64,000 nt of DNA from Lineus longissimus (lineage: Eukaryota; Nemertea; Pilidiophora; Heteronemertea; Lineidae), in the NCBI RefSeq assembly GCF_910592395.1, contig NC_088308.1, positions 14,277,001-14,341,000 on the forward strand, given 5' to 3'. The translations under genes and the position numbers were made by a program. Shown here in pieces: positions 52,355-64,000 of the stretch. The notes beneath the pieces were generated by a model. It was not told the origin of the DNA, made no database searches, and saw only the letters and a list, made by a program, of their open reading frames with translations. Position 1 is the first letter of the stretch. Every line of letters starts with the position of its first letter.

Positions 52355-55300
52355 CTCAGGTTCAGATGACTGCCGCTTAGACCCTGCCGTTGCACATGTT
52401 CTACCACCGTATTTTATCCCCTTCAGTGCATCGAATACAAAAAGAATCTAAAAAAAGAATCTAAAAAAAGTAATATGAACAGGGAGTCAGATAATTTTGC
52501 TGGTGCAACATATTTTTACTAAATTTTCCTCTGGTCGTTACCTTAGCCGCTAAATAGAATTAAAAGTCACCCTTGTTTGTGGTTTAAGAACATGTTGTCG
52601 TCTTGTCTAGCATACATATCAAAAGCGCCAGGGCAAATGCCTTTTGAGACTAACAGTACACAACTTAAGGCTGCATTATCAGAAACTTTACCTTGGTTTC
52701 ATCTTCCCTCCATCATTATGAAACGGTCTTTGATTCTTAGATGCGGGAACAATGTTTGGCAATGGCGGAAGTTCTATTGATAACCTGAAAAAGAAAATAA
52801 ACCATGGTTTAATGAATCATCTGAATGCCTGTGAATTACATTGGCTTGTCATATTTCAGTTCATCCCCCTCCAAATTATTCCAAAAATTACTCAAAAGAG
52901 AGTTCCTCATTATGTTTTGGTTACATTAGCCATTGGGATTCTGTGCCGGCTTAGAACCAGTCAGAGCAAATAACATTTTGTACCTCCTGAAGTTGATAGG
53001 TCCTACACCTTAATTTCCAACCACGAAGTAGCTCTACTGTATATTGTGAGTTAATTTATGGCAAGACCAAATAGCCTGCGGATAAGATTTTCCATAAGGG
53101 GATCAAGCATGTCAAGGGGGTTTTCCGAAACGCATGTAGCTTTTAAATTATTTATTCGTATTATAAATTTCGTCATCTCACATTTAATATGATCATTGTA
53201 AACCAATTTACATACCCATGCGTTTCCTTTTGGTCTTGGGCAAAGCCGGATGAGAGAAGACATGTTCTCGATTTGTGGCAGGTGGCGCCTAAAAACAAAA
53301 TGAAGATTTTCACTCTACGTGGTACCATTATTTATGGTGGTACATATAGCCAGATGTTGCCAAAATGAGCAAATTGGGAATGAATGAAAGTCACCTCCTT
53401 CAGAATTGGTTGAGATCACAATGAGAATAAAGATTATTACCAATTTTTTTTCCAGGTGCAAAACAATTCCTGTTAGAAAGTTATTTCTTATCCATGCGGT
53501 CTCCGTATATGTACCATATGAGTTTGAAAGGTAGTGAAGAACAATAAGGGTGCTCCTACAACATACATGTACATGTAACCTATTTGGTGAGGACCTTCTA
53601 AAAAATCTCCACTAGTCCCCTCTAAACCAGTTTCATCAATCGCTCATGTCAGAAGTGAATGCACAAAGGATCGACTCACATCTGGTTATAGATTCTATGT
53701 CATCATCTGGTTGGGGTTGGGTCTTATTTTTGGCCTTAGACCTTAGTTTTGTGGACACCACATCAGCCATCTGATTTTGTGGACTGGGTTGGCATGACCA
53801 GAAGATACATTCATGACATTACCCTATTGTAATTTGTAAGATGTCAACATTTCGTTTTTGTCCATTGAGGCTGCCTCATGCATTAACTGACCTTTTCCGT
53901 CTCTTTATCCATCCATGGTGTCTGTTGAGTGGAATTGGAGAAGTGGCCCTCGGAACTGGTTCACAGTGTTTGGAATCAGCATGCAGTTTTGCTGTCGATG
54001 AAGAACATTATTTATTGTGGGTAGATGAGAATGATTTCACGTTTATCAAAGTATACCAGTGTATTATATGATATGGTACATGTAACAATCAGCATGATAT
54101 GCATGAAGAGCACCGATGATGATATTCAGTTGGGTTGAGGGTGGGAGTCAATGCTAATGGATTGGATCTCTTTCTAATCCAAACTAGATATCTTCCTAAA
54201 GTTATACTCAGAGCTAATATGTACACGCACCTGAAAGCTGTGACCATGCATTTGAAGACACTCTATTTTCTAATTCCACTTGGCTGCCACCACTATCGTC
54301 ACGTCCTTCGTCAAAAAATATGTGAAAAGCAGAATATCGAATGCATGATATTGCAAACGAATTCTATTTACAGTAAGTGGAATGTAGATGAATTTACCAC
54401 ACCAATCCTCCGCTGACGTATCCTATGGTGATTATCATGTTTGTATACAAAAATATTCAGTAACAGCATGCATAACTGAAAAGATTTTGTGGGTCCCCTC
54501 AGTTTCAGTTCAAAATGATTAACACTACAGTCCTCGTATCCAGGATGGTACAATCATGGTAGTATTATGATATAAACAGTGGAATTTACAAAACCAAATA
54601 TTCAAGCCTACCTCCTTGATCCTTCGTACTGGCCAACATAGGTCCATCTGTGCATGAATCTGCTTGGCTTACAACCAACTTCTCGACAGGCGCAGACCTC
54701 TCAACAAACATCCTCAGAATTTCACCTATCTCTGGTCTTTCACAGGGATCGAACTTTATGCACTGTTCACAAATGCCCATTATTCCACTCCAGTGTTTGG
54801 ATCTCATGTCCTGGTACTTTGGCAGATGACACGGTGTCACTTTTTGCTCTAGCAGACGTTCAAGTACACTTCGTTTATTAAGTCCTTGACTCACCTCCTT
54901 CCAATGATTACATATGGTATGTGCAACCATACCCAGCGACCAAATATCCATTCTCTTCAGATCACTGAGGTCTGCTGTCTGTATTGTTTCTAAAAGACCC
55001 TCTGGTGCCATGTAAGATGGAGTTCCCCTATTGACATTCTTTGTATTCTCCGAAACTTGCATCGTTTGTATCAAGTCCGAGCGGGCCTCTCCGAAATCGG
55101 TGAGTTTGGCAATGATCGGTTTTGTAGCCCATAGTTCACTGCAGTTTCCATCATCCATGAAGTACTGATTCGATACCAACACATTTTCTGGCTTTAAATC
55201 TCTGTGTACAATGTCTTCCCCATGCAGAAAGGACAGACCCATTAAAATGTCATGCATGATATGATGATTCACATGTTCGAAGTTTTTAAAGTCACTAATG

Positions 55301-55677
55301 TTGTCACATTCACGGAGGAACTCCCGTAGGTTGTGAACAGGTGGATGAGCAACACCCAACAAATCTGAACTCCACATGTTCCATCAGTATTGACATTTTA
55401 CTTTTATTGAACCCATAGAACTTGACAATGTTTTCATGACCCTTTAACTTTGACAACAGCCTTGCCTCCTTCAGAAAGAGGGCCTGTTCTTCAGGTTCTT
55501 TTGCTAAGCAACGCTTCACAACAACTATTTTCCCGCCTTTGTTTGCTCTGAAAATTCCTCCATAACTTCCTCTCCCTATTTCTTCAATGTCAGTCAGATC
55601 TTCTTCTTTGAAATGAGGTAGTTCAATGTTACTTGTAGTTTTAGATTCCTGGCGCTTCTTCCAATATGGAAGAGGTA
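52355..55677 (-). CDS. Multi-exon protein kinase gene (partial)
   Basis: The large exon 55677-54612 encodes most of a kinase domain: IGRGSYGGIF (Gly loop), VVVKRC (ATP-binding Lys), VHRDLKPENVLVS (catalytic loop), LTDFGEARS (Mg-binding), YMAPEG (APE), LDIWSLGMVA-like F-helix as MDIWSLGMVA. It ends at a GTAGGC donor. Further exons have good signals: 53288-53216 (tttttag/GTATGT), 52784-52692 (tttttcag/GTAAAG) and 52447-52355 (ttttttag/GTGAGT). One extra base near 55366 shifts the frame after MEHVEF. The upstream end is unclear: a stop lies just before 55677, so an upstream exon or decay is possible. All catalytic motifs are present. The substrate is unknown. Confidence 0.75.
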
Positions 55678-55699
55678 TTTAGAATTTGATTTTCAATCT

Positions 55700-57060
55700 T
55701 TCGGCCATTGTGTCAACCCTGGAAAAAAATAATGCATTTAAAATAGTGGACCCTTGCGTTTTTTCAATTTTTGGCCAAAAAATGACTGGCAATTTTTCGC
55801 TCTAATTTGTAGCAGGGACCTTCCTGATGATAAATCAGGGAAAAATTCTTGAGTAAAAGCAACCCAAACCCCTTTTTGAGCCGTAAAACAGCGATTCTGT
55901 CAGCGATCCCTGCAACAATCTAACAGTGAAAAAACCGCAAGTCATTTTTTGGCCAAAAAATTGAAAAAAACAAAAGGGGTTAGTCCACGTTTTTTTTCAA
56001 TTTTTGGCCAAAAAATGACTTGCGTTTTTTTCGCTCCTCGGGACCACTGGCGATGGCGATGGGGCAATTTCTAGCTATTTCATTGGAAGGAGCCAACGTG
56101 GGTATGACGTCACCTAGCAACAATTGTGTCAAATAGCAACCTCATTCCCAGGCGTTTAACAAACCCTAACTCCAGATGGATACATATATATCCCTATTTA
56201 GGCCGGGTTACTGATAAAACCCGGAATGAAATCATTGAAATGAAATGAAATCATCAAAATGGTCAAAACGAAATGAAATCATCGAAATGGTCGAAGTAGG
56301 GATTATTAACCCTCAGCTCATGGTTACAACACCTAAACCCTGCCTATTATTGAGGTTAGAGCTAGCCTGATAGTAGGCCTCGTTTGTTCTTGATGAAGTG
56401 CCGCAGTTCAATAGAGATGGGCTATTGACACCACCCAGCAATTTTGGCCAACAAAATGACAACCGCCCATCCCCAGGAACAAGAAGTTCAAGAACAAGGT
56501 CGGGGGGGGGTCAGTTTAGAAAATTCTTAGGTTGCGATAGTGCAGCCCATCAGAAAGTCATTGTCTTCTGCTGACATATGTGTGGTGGTCCGTGAAAACC
56601 CGTCGGAAGTCACTGGGGTCCGTTTTTAGTAAAGGTGCACTAAAAAAAGATTTTTTTAATTTTTTGAAGAAAAAAAAATTGGGGGGTAATTTTTTTCTTG
56701 TTTGGGGTCCATAACACTGTTTTGGTCTCATAACTGCCAACTGTCATGTTACTAGCCACCGATCGGTTTTAGGAGATCACATTTCATTGTTGAGCAGTCA
56801 GTGGTCCTCAATTGTCTTTGATCTTTCGGCACTTTCACTTTCCAAATAATGGGAACAAAGGCCGTCACAAAATATGTCGAATCTTGGGTTTGGAACAAGA
56901 TATCTCCTCGATTTAAAAAAGTATATTCATCCTGAGGTTACTGGCTTTCCAGAAATATAGCTAACTCCATTTATGAATTGTTGACCATGTGAAGGGTTTT
57001 CTCAGACCAACACACATATGGTTCTGGGTGGATATCACTATTGCCACCTATTTTGATGGC
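55700..57060. repeat. Foldback and simple repeats upstream of the kinase gene
   Basis: Three copies of 'caatttttggccaaaaaatgac' occur at about 55765, 55945 (inverted) and 56000, forming a foldback structure. A tandem 'gaaatgaaatcat' block lies at about 56225-56300. No gene found. Confidence 0.5.
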
Positions 57061-57064
57061 CACA

Positions 57065-57166
57065 ATCCTCCCATAGCAGGTCTTGGATCGCTCGCATCTT
57101 CATACATTCACTCTAGCAAATGAGCGTATGGAGAGGAGCGATTGAAAAGACCTGCTATGGGAGGAT
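57065..57166. mobile_element. 102 bp hairpin MITE
   Basis: Nearly the whole element is an inverted repeat, with ATCCTCCCATAGCAGGTCTT at 57065 and its complement ending at 57166. Arms of about 50 bp continue imperfectly to the centre. The related string atcctcccatagcag also occurs near 16992. Confidence 0.75.
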
Positions 57167-57561
57167 GGATGGCCACCAGAGTATAAATACCATGGAAATC
57201 ACCCTTAGTAATATTAATGTGAGCTTGCTAATAGGCTCATGGTAGTACGGAAACTACACCAACAGGTGGCGCCAGCAGTTGATTACCAATCAATTATGGT
57301 TCATATAACATTACGCATTTTACTTGCAATCTATGACAAAATTAGACCGTGATGGCACCAAATTGGTAAGATAATCAGACCAGTTCAGAGAGCTATAGCA
57401 AGCTGCCAATAGGCTCCCTTTCAATATGGCCCTGTATACTGAAAGCCCTACCGGTACTAAAAATACCTTAGAAACCCGCTTCTGGGACACAAGAACACCC
57501 AAGAAAAAAATTAAAATAAATAAAATATAAAAGGTATGAAAATAAAGAAAGAAAAAAAATT

Positions 57562-57640
57562 ATAATTGCCTTGGTGGGATTGGAATCCTCAACCTTTTGA
57601 ATGATGGGCGAGTGTGGTACCCATTACGCCATCAGTATTT
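57562..57640 (-). tRNA. tRNA-like relic (possible SINE head)
   Basis: On the minus strand it has TGGCGTAATGGGTACC (D-arm/A-box-like) and GGTTGAGGATTCCAATCCCACC (T-arm/B-box-like, degraded from GGTTCGA). The anticodon arm is poorly formed, so a functional tRNA is unlikely. Confidence 0.45.
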
Positions 57641-57644
57641 GTTA

Positions 57645-58476
57645 CACCTGAAAACACCTGATATTGGGTAATTTTAGGGTGCGCGACCCAAAAATGAAGT
57701 TTTCTTGATCGAGAAGTTGCTCATTAGTGCAGTACTTGAGACCCTTTGAGGGTCTATTGGTTTCAAAGAAGGGGACAAAATGTTGATATGATCAGAATAT
57801 TTCAACATTGATATCAAACTGTAGGTCTATGAGAGAACTTTAAGGCAAAGTTGGTCCAATTTTCCTGACTGACCCCTGGGACCCTGTGGAAGGGGTCGAA
57901 AGGGGCCAAATGTGATACTTTGATCCCCAGCCACCAGCTACAGAAGCAAATTTTCAAGATACAATCGGTCCATTTCAAACCTGTTCATCGAGACCTTCAT
58001 CCTGATACCCGTCTTGTCACGTTTTATTCAACCTGGGGGTTTTAAGGGTCAAAGGGTCCCAAAAAGGGGGTTCTCGGAAAACCTTTACGTTTCAGCATCA
58101 ATTTTGGTGTTAGTTTGGAGGTCTTCATGAACGTGTTTAACTGCAACAAAGTTTGTCTTTATGCTTTGCTTCTGGAGCCGGTGGCTGGGGGTCAAAGTCT
58201 CACATTAGGCCCCTTTCAACCCCTTCCACAGGGTCCCAGGTGTTAATCAGGAAAACAGGACCATCTTTTCCTTAAAGTACTCTCATAGACCTACAGTTTG
58301 ACACCGATGTTGATGTGTTCTGATCAGATCAACATTTTGCCCCCTTCTTCGAAAATTAAATCAATAGACCCTCAAAGGGTCTCAAGTACTGCACTAATGA
58401 GCAACTTTTCGACCAAGAAAACATCATTTTTGGGTAGAGCACCCTAATATTACCAGATATCAAGTGTTTTCAGGTG
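57645..58476. mobile_element. Long foldback element, about 390 bp arms
   Basis: The left end CACCTGAAAACACCTGATAT is mirrored by the right end at 58476. Throughout the arms, matched segments occur in inverse order (gcactaatgagcaac, accctttgagggtc/gaccctcaaagggt, ccctgggaccctgtgga/tccacagggtccca). Arm identity is moderate (many substitutions). The loop (about 58030-58100) has no gene. It abuts the tRNA-like relic. Confidence 0.75.
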
Positions 58477-60340
58477 GTTCGCTCAGAGGTAAAACGAAAC
58501 TTAACATTTTGGCCAAATGCCCCACGGCCTAATTAAAATGGGTTTCAGATGGATACCTTCATCATCATCTGTACAAGAGTTTTGTACTACCAATTTCCGA
58601 TGATCGTCAGAATAAGGAATTTTCCTCATGGGAATCCTCCTTTAACTTTACACTGAAACTCCATGAAAGTGAACGGTATCTCTGTTTTCATTTACACTTC
58701 CATGACTCTTTACCACGTGGCCATCGAACACGCAGGTTAATGACGAACTCGTTGCTGTACATATCTTTCAGTACTGCCTTGGGAGTCTAACCGGGAGTCT
58801 AATCATGGCCTACACCCAAAAGTTTGCCTACCTACCTCACTATCACTAGAAGTCTCAAATTTGATTGGTCCAGTTATGGTCCGGGTTCATGATCCACACT
58901 TAATTATACTAAAACTGAAGATTGAAACTTTCCGTACCGGTACTCTATCCACTCATCAGGGCATGAATATATAGGAACTACCATACCCATGTATAGTCTA
59001 CTGCTCTGGTCAGTTCTGGTGATCATAGAATCCTATCACTCCTGACCTAAATACCCCCTACAAACCGCCCATGTAACCAGCCACAGCAGGGTCATCATCA
59101 GTACTCAGGCTCGCCAGTAGCATACAGTAAAAAGAATGTTGTAGGCTACTAGTCGTAACATGTGTGCTCCTTTAACTAATGGTATGGAGGCAGCTTGTTG
59201 TGTGGCAGATAAAGGTATGGCTACTTAACAACAGGTGGTTATGCACCTATGCAATGCACCTATGAACTGTGGATCATACGTTGACAAATAGTGCATTTTA
59301 GGCCCCATAAAAAAAGTTAATTTAGCATGACGTCAGTAGGGTTTACGCGAGAAAGTGGATGTTCCAACGTACGGGGATGTCAAATGTCCACCAAAAGGCG
59401 CAAATCCTATGTGTTGCATTCAGATTTGCAATAAAATAACATACGGATGGTGTGGCGGTGGGGGTGGGGTTGTTCAGGGCCGGGCTTATCATCGTCAGAA
59501 TATCATCAACAGTATCTTCATTGCAACTTCGAAATCAAATCTTCTGACTTTGGCTATTTTGTCTCATATGACATCCATCGTAGCTCCAAAACCTGACGTT
59601 AGTTTTTTTGGCACATAGGGTAGGGTTGGCTAGGGTAGGGTAGGGAAGGTTAATATGTTAAGCTAATGACGGTCCCTTTAAAGGAGCACAGCATGCAATT
59701 TTCGCCAGTTTGACCAACTTCTGCTCGCCGTAAGACGTCTCGTAGTTTTCAAATCATTTTGAAACTTGTGCAACGTACGTAGATACTACTCCTACGAGTG
59801 TCCAAGAAATTTATTGAAAAATATTGACCAAAGATGGTTCTTGGGCAAATTGAACACAAGATACCTTTGTGCCGTCAATGTTCAACTTTAGCTTGTGGCG
59901 CAACGTAACGCAGCGTCATGATGCATTCGTGTGTACACATTTGATTTTAGGCCCATAAGACGAATTGCTGTGACTTTTGCATACAATACAATACAAAACT
60001 GCGCAATAGCAGCGACTAACAACTGTTTGAATAGAATACTGTGATTAAAATATAAGCTTACCTGGCTTTCTACCTCTAATAAAGCAAAAACATGTAAAAT
60101 GAGATGCGTGATTCGGAGAAGGGTCAATGCTCTACCCTTGAGAAATGACGTCACGGCAGGATTCTGCAATCGAAATGACGTCACAATCATTGTCTTTCAT
60201 CTACCGGTACACCTTGCGTCGCAACGCAGTGGCTGAGTGGGTCTAGATGCCTCTCTCACGGGATGCCCTCAAGTTTGAGATTTCTTTGATTGGGTATTAC
60301 TTAGGACAAAATGCCTGCGAAATTTTCTCAGGAGAGTTGG
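58477..60340. other. Intergenic stretch, no supported gene
   Basis: Short frames at 59355-59618 and 59888-60190 have no recognisable features. It contains an imperfect tagggt array (about 59618-59655). Confidence 0.4.
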
Positions 60341-60349
60341 GTATTGATT

Positions 60350-60535
60350 AATAGAACATGCCCATGAAATTTGAAGGAAATATTTCAATGCCTTCTATGA
60401 TTTTTTGCAAGGGTCTTCCTTTTTTACCTGATGGGGGTCTTCCTTTTTTGAATTTTTCAGCACAACATGCCTATGAAATTTGAAGGAAATATTTCAATGC
60501 CTTCTACTATTTTTTGCAAGGGTCTTCCTTTTTGC
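60350..60535. repeat. Direct repeat of about 110 bp
   Basis: Two copies of 'catgcc(c/t)atgaaatttgaag' followed by 'gaaatatttcaatgccttcta' start near 60357 and 60466. They lie immediately before dispersed repeat family A. Confidence 0.7.
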
Positions 60536-61690
60536 CTCACTGCAGCGGAGTCTATACGATAGCTCTGTGTCCGTTGTCGTTGTTGTCGTGGTCGTCGTCC
60601 GTTGTATCCTGTGGCACGTTTCTTAACCGCTTGTGCTATGAACCTGAAACTTTGTAAACATCATGCTCAAGGTCATATGTACCCTGACACTGAATTTTGC
60701 TCTGGTCTGATTCTTGACTTGGCCACCAGGGGGCTAAAACCGAAAAGTTAAAATGTGTAATATCTCATATATTACTGATTTGTTTTTGACAAAAATTTTA
60801 TGGTGGGTACCCATAGCAAGGATACATCACATATCATACGGGTTTTTGATTTGACCTCCTTTTCAAGGTCACGGAGGTCAAACTCTAAAATTTCACCAAT
60901 AGTGGCACGTTTTGTCTTATTCGTCCTATAGTCTTTAAATTTGGTATGTAGACACCTGTTACGTAGCTCTACATGTTGACAAAAAACAGGTTGATGTGGC
61001 GTACAAATGGTGTGATTTGGCCGTTTGTGTGTAAATATGGCACGTTTCTTAAAAACAAAAGCTATGAATTTTAAACTTGGTACACATGACCTCCTAGGTC
61101 AGATGACTGTGACACTGATATTCAATCCGGTCTGATTGTTAACTTGGCCACCAGGGGGCAAAACCAAAAATTTGAATAGTGCCATATCTCGCTTATTACT
61201 GATTAGTTTTTGGCAAAAATGTTTATGGTAGATACTCTTAGCAAGGATACATCACATATGACAGGGGTTTTTGATTTGATTTGATCGGGTTTTTGATTTG
61301 ACGTACTCGTCAAGGTCACAGAGGTCAAATTGCGTACATTGGCCATTTGAGCGTAACTGTGGAACGTTGTTAACCCCTAAGGCTATGAACTTGAGACTTT
61401 GTACAAAGGACCCCCTGTGTCAGCTGACCTCTGACCCTGAATTTTAGTCCGGTCTGATTCTCGACTTGGCCACCAAGGGGCCAAAAGTGAAAACCTAGAA
61501 AGTGTGATAGCTCGCATATTACTGATTCGTTTTCAATAAAATTTTTATGGGAAGTTCTCCTAATAAGGATACATCAAATATCATATGAGTTTTTGATCTG
61601 ACCTGCTTTTCAAGGTCACAGAGGTCAAATGGCGTAAATTGGTCGTTTGATTGTAACTATGGCACGTTTCTTAAAGGCCATATATCAAGG
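60535..61690. repeat. Dispersed repeat family A, copy 3
   Basis: Shares with 34326-35480 the (GTC/GTT)n head, 'gtggcacgtttcttaa', 'ttggccaccagggggc' and 'caaggtcacagaggtcaaa' modules in about 350 bp periodicity. The terminal foldback is not preserved. No coding frame. Confidence 0.72.
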
Positions 61691-61909
61691 TTTGTAAACA
61701 TGCTTGATACTCATGAAATATGTTGAGGGTTAAAAAAACAAGATCCCAGACATTAAAAAAATTCTAATAATAAAGTCATTATTTAGTTATTTCAATTTTC
61801 AATTTTAAACTATTTGAATTTCCCACCACACACAACTTTAGATTAGTTCCACATGTGGCCGCTAGGGATTTTTTGATGACGTAGATCAGGTCAGTCAGAA
61901 CAAAGCAAG

Positions 61910-62329
61910 ATGGCTTCCGCATACAGTTCAGAGAGTGAGAGCAGTGAATTTGAGGATGTTTTGGTCTATACAGAAGGATATTTAAACGTTGAGCCGTACA
62001 TGTTCGAGCCATTAATATCACTAGATCATAATGAGAGTGATCATTCGGACGAAAGTGATTAGAATTTGTGGTTAATCAATTTGCATGGCAGACCTGCCGA
62101 TATAGCAAAGAAGACATTGATAGACGGTTGCAGATGCATAACATGTATGATTTTTGAACAGACTAATGTTGCACAATATTGTTTCGCCTCGTCAGTGTTG
62201 TATCGCCAGTTATGTCATGACGCTGAACTACTATTGAAAAGTGACGGTATTATGCACAATCATCTTGACGTGACGATATATGTATGTTTATTCGTACTAA
62301 GGGTACAGAAATATTGTGCAAGTGCATGA
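61910..62329 (+). pseudogene. Possible P2X7-type zinc-domain protein remnant
   Basis: The plus-strand frame at 61911-62060 gives an acidic serine-rich stretch (SSESESSEFEDV), a VEPYMFEPLIS motif and a further acidic run before a TAG. The frame 62066-62329 then has LINLHGRP, GCRCITCMIFEQ and LYRQLCHDAEL. The PYMFEP-like motif with a following Cys-containing region resembles invertebrate proteins carrying the P2X7 C-terminal zinc domain. Key cysteines are largely missing. Weak, degenerate. Confidence 0.35.
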
Positions 62330-62419
62330 ACATTTTGTGCGGGTGCCAACAAAAGAACATCACCGAAATCTCGACATAATTTTTAACTTATGGACAAAAC
62401 AATAAAAGTATTCAGACAC

Positions 62420-63993
62420 TTACATTGTACACAAAAAATCTAGAAGTGTTTTGATCTCAGCACACGACAAAAAGTTGCTCCCCTGATCCCTTAATTCTAA
62501 CAGTTCCCTGATTTGAAATCCCACCCTCGTTTGACCTGGCAATTTATAAACATCATGTATCATATGTCCTACAAGTGGCAAATTGTACCTATTCCAACTA
62601 TATTTATGGGTAATGAAGGTAAAAGTTTTCCCTAGTGGTGAACTGCTACCTGCAACTATTAACTGAAAACATTTCCGAGTGTACATGTTTTTTGCAACAC
62701 ACATGCCATATACAAATTTCACCATTCTCTTTTCCAATTGATTTTGAATACAGCAATCTTGAATAATATCTGATAGTAACTCATTATGAGTACGGTAAGA
62801 GAGACACAATACCTGTCTGATGCATTTACGCCATGCGATGTCAAGATCTTCCATATAAGGTTTTGACATATCTAATAGTTGGTAGCCATATAGGGACATA
62901 CAGAAGGTTTTAAATAGTCTATATCTTGTGCTGTAGTTGGCAAATCTAAACTGAGACATTAAAATGTTAGTGCGTTTATAAAGATCATTTATACATAGTT
63001 GTATCCGCCTACGTCGTACGTCATGACCCAGAAGTATCCCTAAATGAATTTCCTCTTGGGATACTCTGATTGCATTACCTTGAAAAACCACCTCAGGTGG
63101 AGGGTCATTACACCCAAATACAAGAAATTTGCTTTTCAACGCGTTGAACGAAATCATATACTCAAGCGAGAACTCACTAGCAACCTTCAGCATTTTCCTA
63201 AGCCCGAATAATGACGGTGCTAAAATAATGATATCATCTGCGTAGGCAAAGGCACCCAAGAACATGTTTCCAATATGGCAGCCTACCCCAGATTTACCCA
63301 ATTTATCTAAAAGTTCGTCAAGATATATACCAAACAATACTGGTGATAAGACACCTCCTTGTTTCACACCATTCCTAACTGTGAATTCCACTGATAAAAC
63401 CTCACCCCATTGTACCTGCATGATCTGATTTGTATATAAGTTGGCCAGAAGTCGTGCAATTAAAGGGCACATGCCTTTCTTCATCAATACCCTGAATAAT
63501 TTAATAAAATGAACACAATCAAAGGCCCGACTTGCATCAAGCATAACACAGTAGACTGCGGTTTTGCAGCTATTATAATATTCTATAACCTCATTCACAA
63601 CAGTGCTGCATGTAGCAGTTGACATCCCAGCCTTAAAACCAAACTGGGAGTCAGGTGTAGATAAAACAGAATCGTACTTCTTTAATAGGATGTTATCAAG
63701 AACCTTGCCAATAATGCTGCTCAGAGAAATACGCCTGTAATTCTCTGATGAACATAAAGACTTCCTGTTATTTTAGGTATTGGTATTACCTTAGACCTTG
63801 TAAAGTTAGTAGGACAGTAACCATGTGAGATCATCGAATTAAGCAGAAACGATATATATGTATAAAGTTTAGGACCACCATTGATAAAATGATCAGATCT
63901 AATGTCTGAAATACTGTCTTTCTTTCCTGCTTTTAGCTGTTTCACCCCCTTAATAACTTCCTGCACATTGACTCGATGATCATTTTGGCATTA
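62420..63993 (-). pseudogene. LINE reverse transcriptase, 3' part, running off the window
   Basis: The long frame 63625-62420 carries motif A (VMLDASRAFDCVHF), motif B (NGVKQGGVLSPVLFGIYLD), motif C (FAYADDIIIL) and the conserved C-terminal region ending KTLLDFLCTM. Upstream frame 63966-63721 holds the RT N-terminus (SDIRSDHFINGG, SKVIPIPKI). Frameshifts near 63630-63770 separate them. Clearly related to the LINE at 8.0-16.2 kb (CR1/Jockey superfamily). Confidence 0.85.
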
Positions 63994-64000
63994 ACCAACA

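Noticed and set aside
59618-59655. tagggt-rich stretch as telomeric repeat
   Set aside because: Only a few imperfect units, not TTAGGG, and internal to the sequence.

Overview
The window reads as a repeat-rich nuclear segment of an invertebrate animal, probably marine. It has spliceosomal exons of a protein-kinase gene, non-LTR retrotransposons, hAT-type DNA transposons, a tyrosine-recombinase retroelement with intron-like gaps, a tRNA-derived relic, foldback elements and a dispersed repeat that opens with an inverted 'agctcacctc' motif. The species cannot be named from the sequence. Most of the window is nested mobile DNA.

The centre (26514-46404) is a 19.9 kb virus-like DNA element. It has 412 bp near-identical terminal inverted repeats (TIRs) and sits in a 1.13 kb tandem satellite array (21028-26513 and 46405-51917), with an 8 bp exact (10 of 11 extended) target duplication. 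It encodes an FtsK/HerA (A32-like) packaging ATPase, a probable double-jelly-roll major capsid protein (MCP), a second large virion-like protein with a C-terminal membrane anchor, a penton-like protein, a fibre-like protein, and several small membrane or coiled-coil proteins. Just inside the left TIR lies a reverse transcriptase-RNase H gene without an endonuclease. Just inside the right TIR lies a protein resembling the N-terminal region of Maverick-type family-B DNA polymerases, with no polymerase domain after it. No integrase or capsid protease was seen. The RT is frameshifted about four times; MCP and one membrane gene carry single breaks; most structural frames are open. A 3'-truncated DIRS/Ngaro-like retroelement (about 35.4-41.9 kb) and a dispersed repeat (34326-35480) are inserted in it.

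The left part (about 1.1-5.5 kb and 17.45-20.64 kb) is a second, AT-rich, heavily broken relative. It carries recognisable copies of the membrane-anchored protein, the coiled-coil/membrane protein, MCP, the penton-like protein, the glycine-rich N-terminal membrane protein, the packaging ATPase, and a small membrane protein amplified about fourfold. Gene order differs from the central element. This relic is split by a hAT-type transposon (5583-17443, CAG-type TIRs, probable 5 bp duplication GGTTT). That transposon holds a LINE (about 8013-16200), which in turn holds a 1.62 kb TIR element (8815-10437) and a further unidentified insertion of about 1.65 kb.

The right flank (51.9-64 kb) holds a multi-exon kinase gene on the minus strand, foldback elements (57065-57166, 57645-58476), a third copy of the dispersed repeat (60535-61690), a possible zinc-domain gene remnant (about 61910-62330) and the 3' part of a second LINE running off the end.
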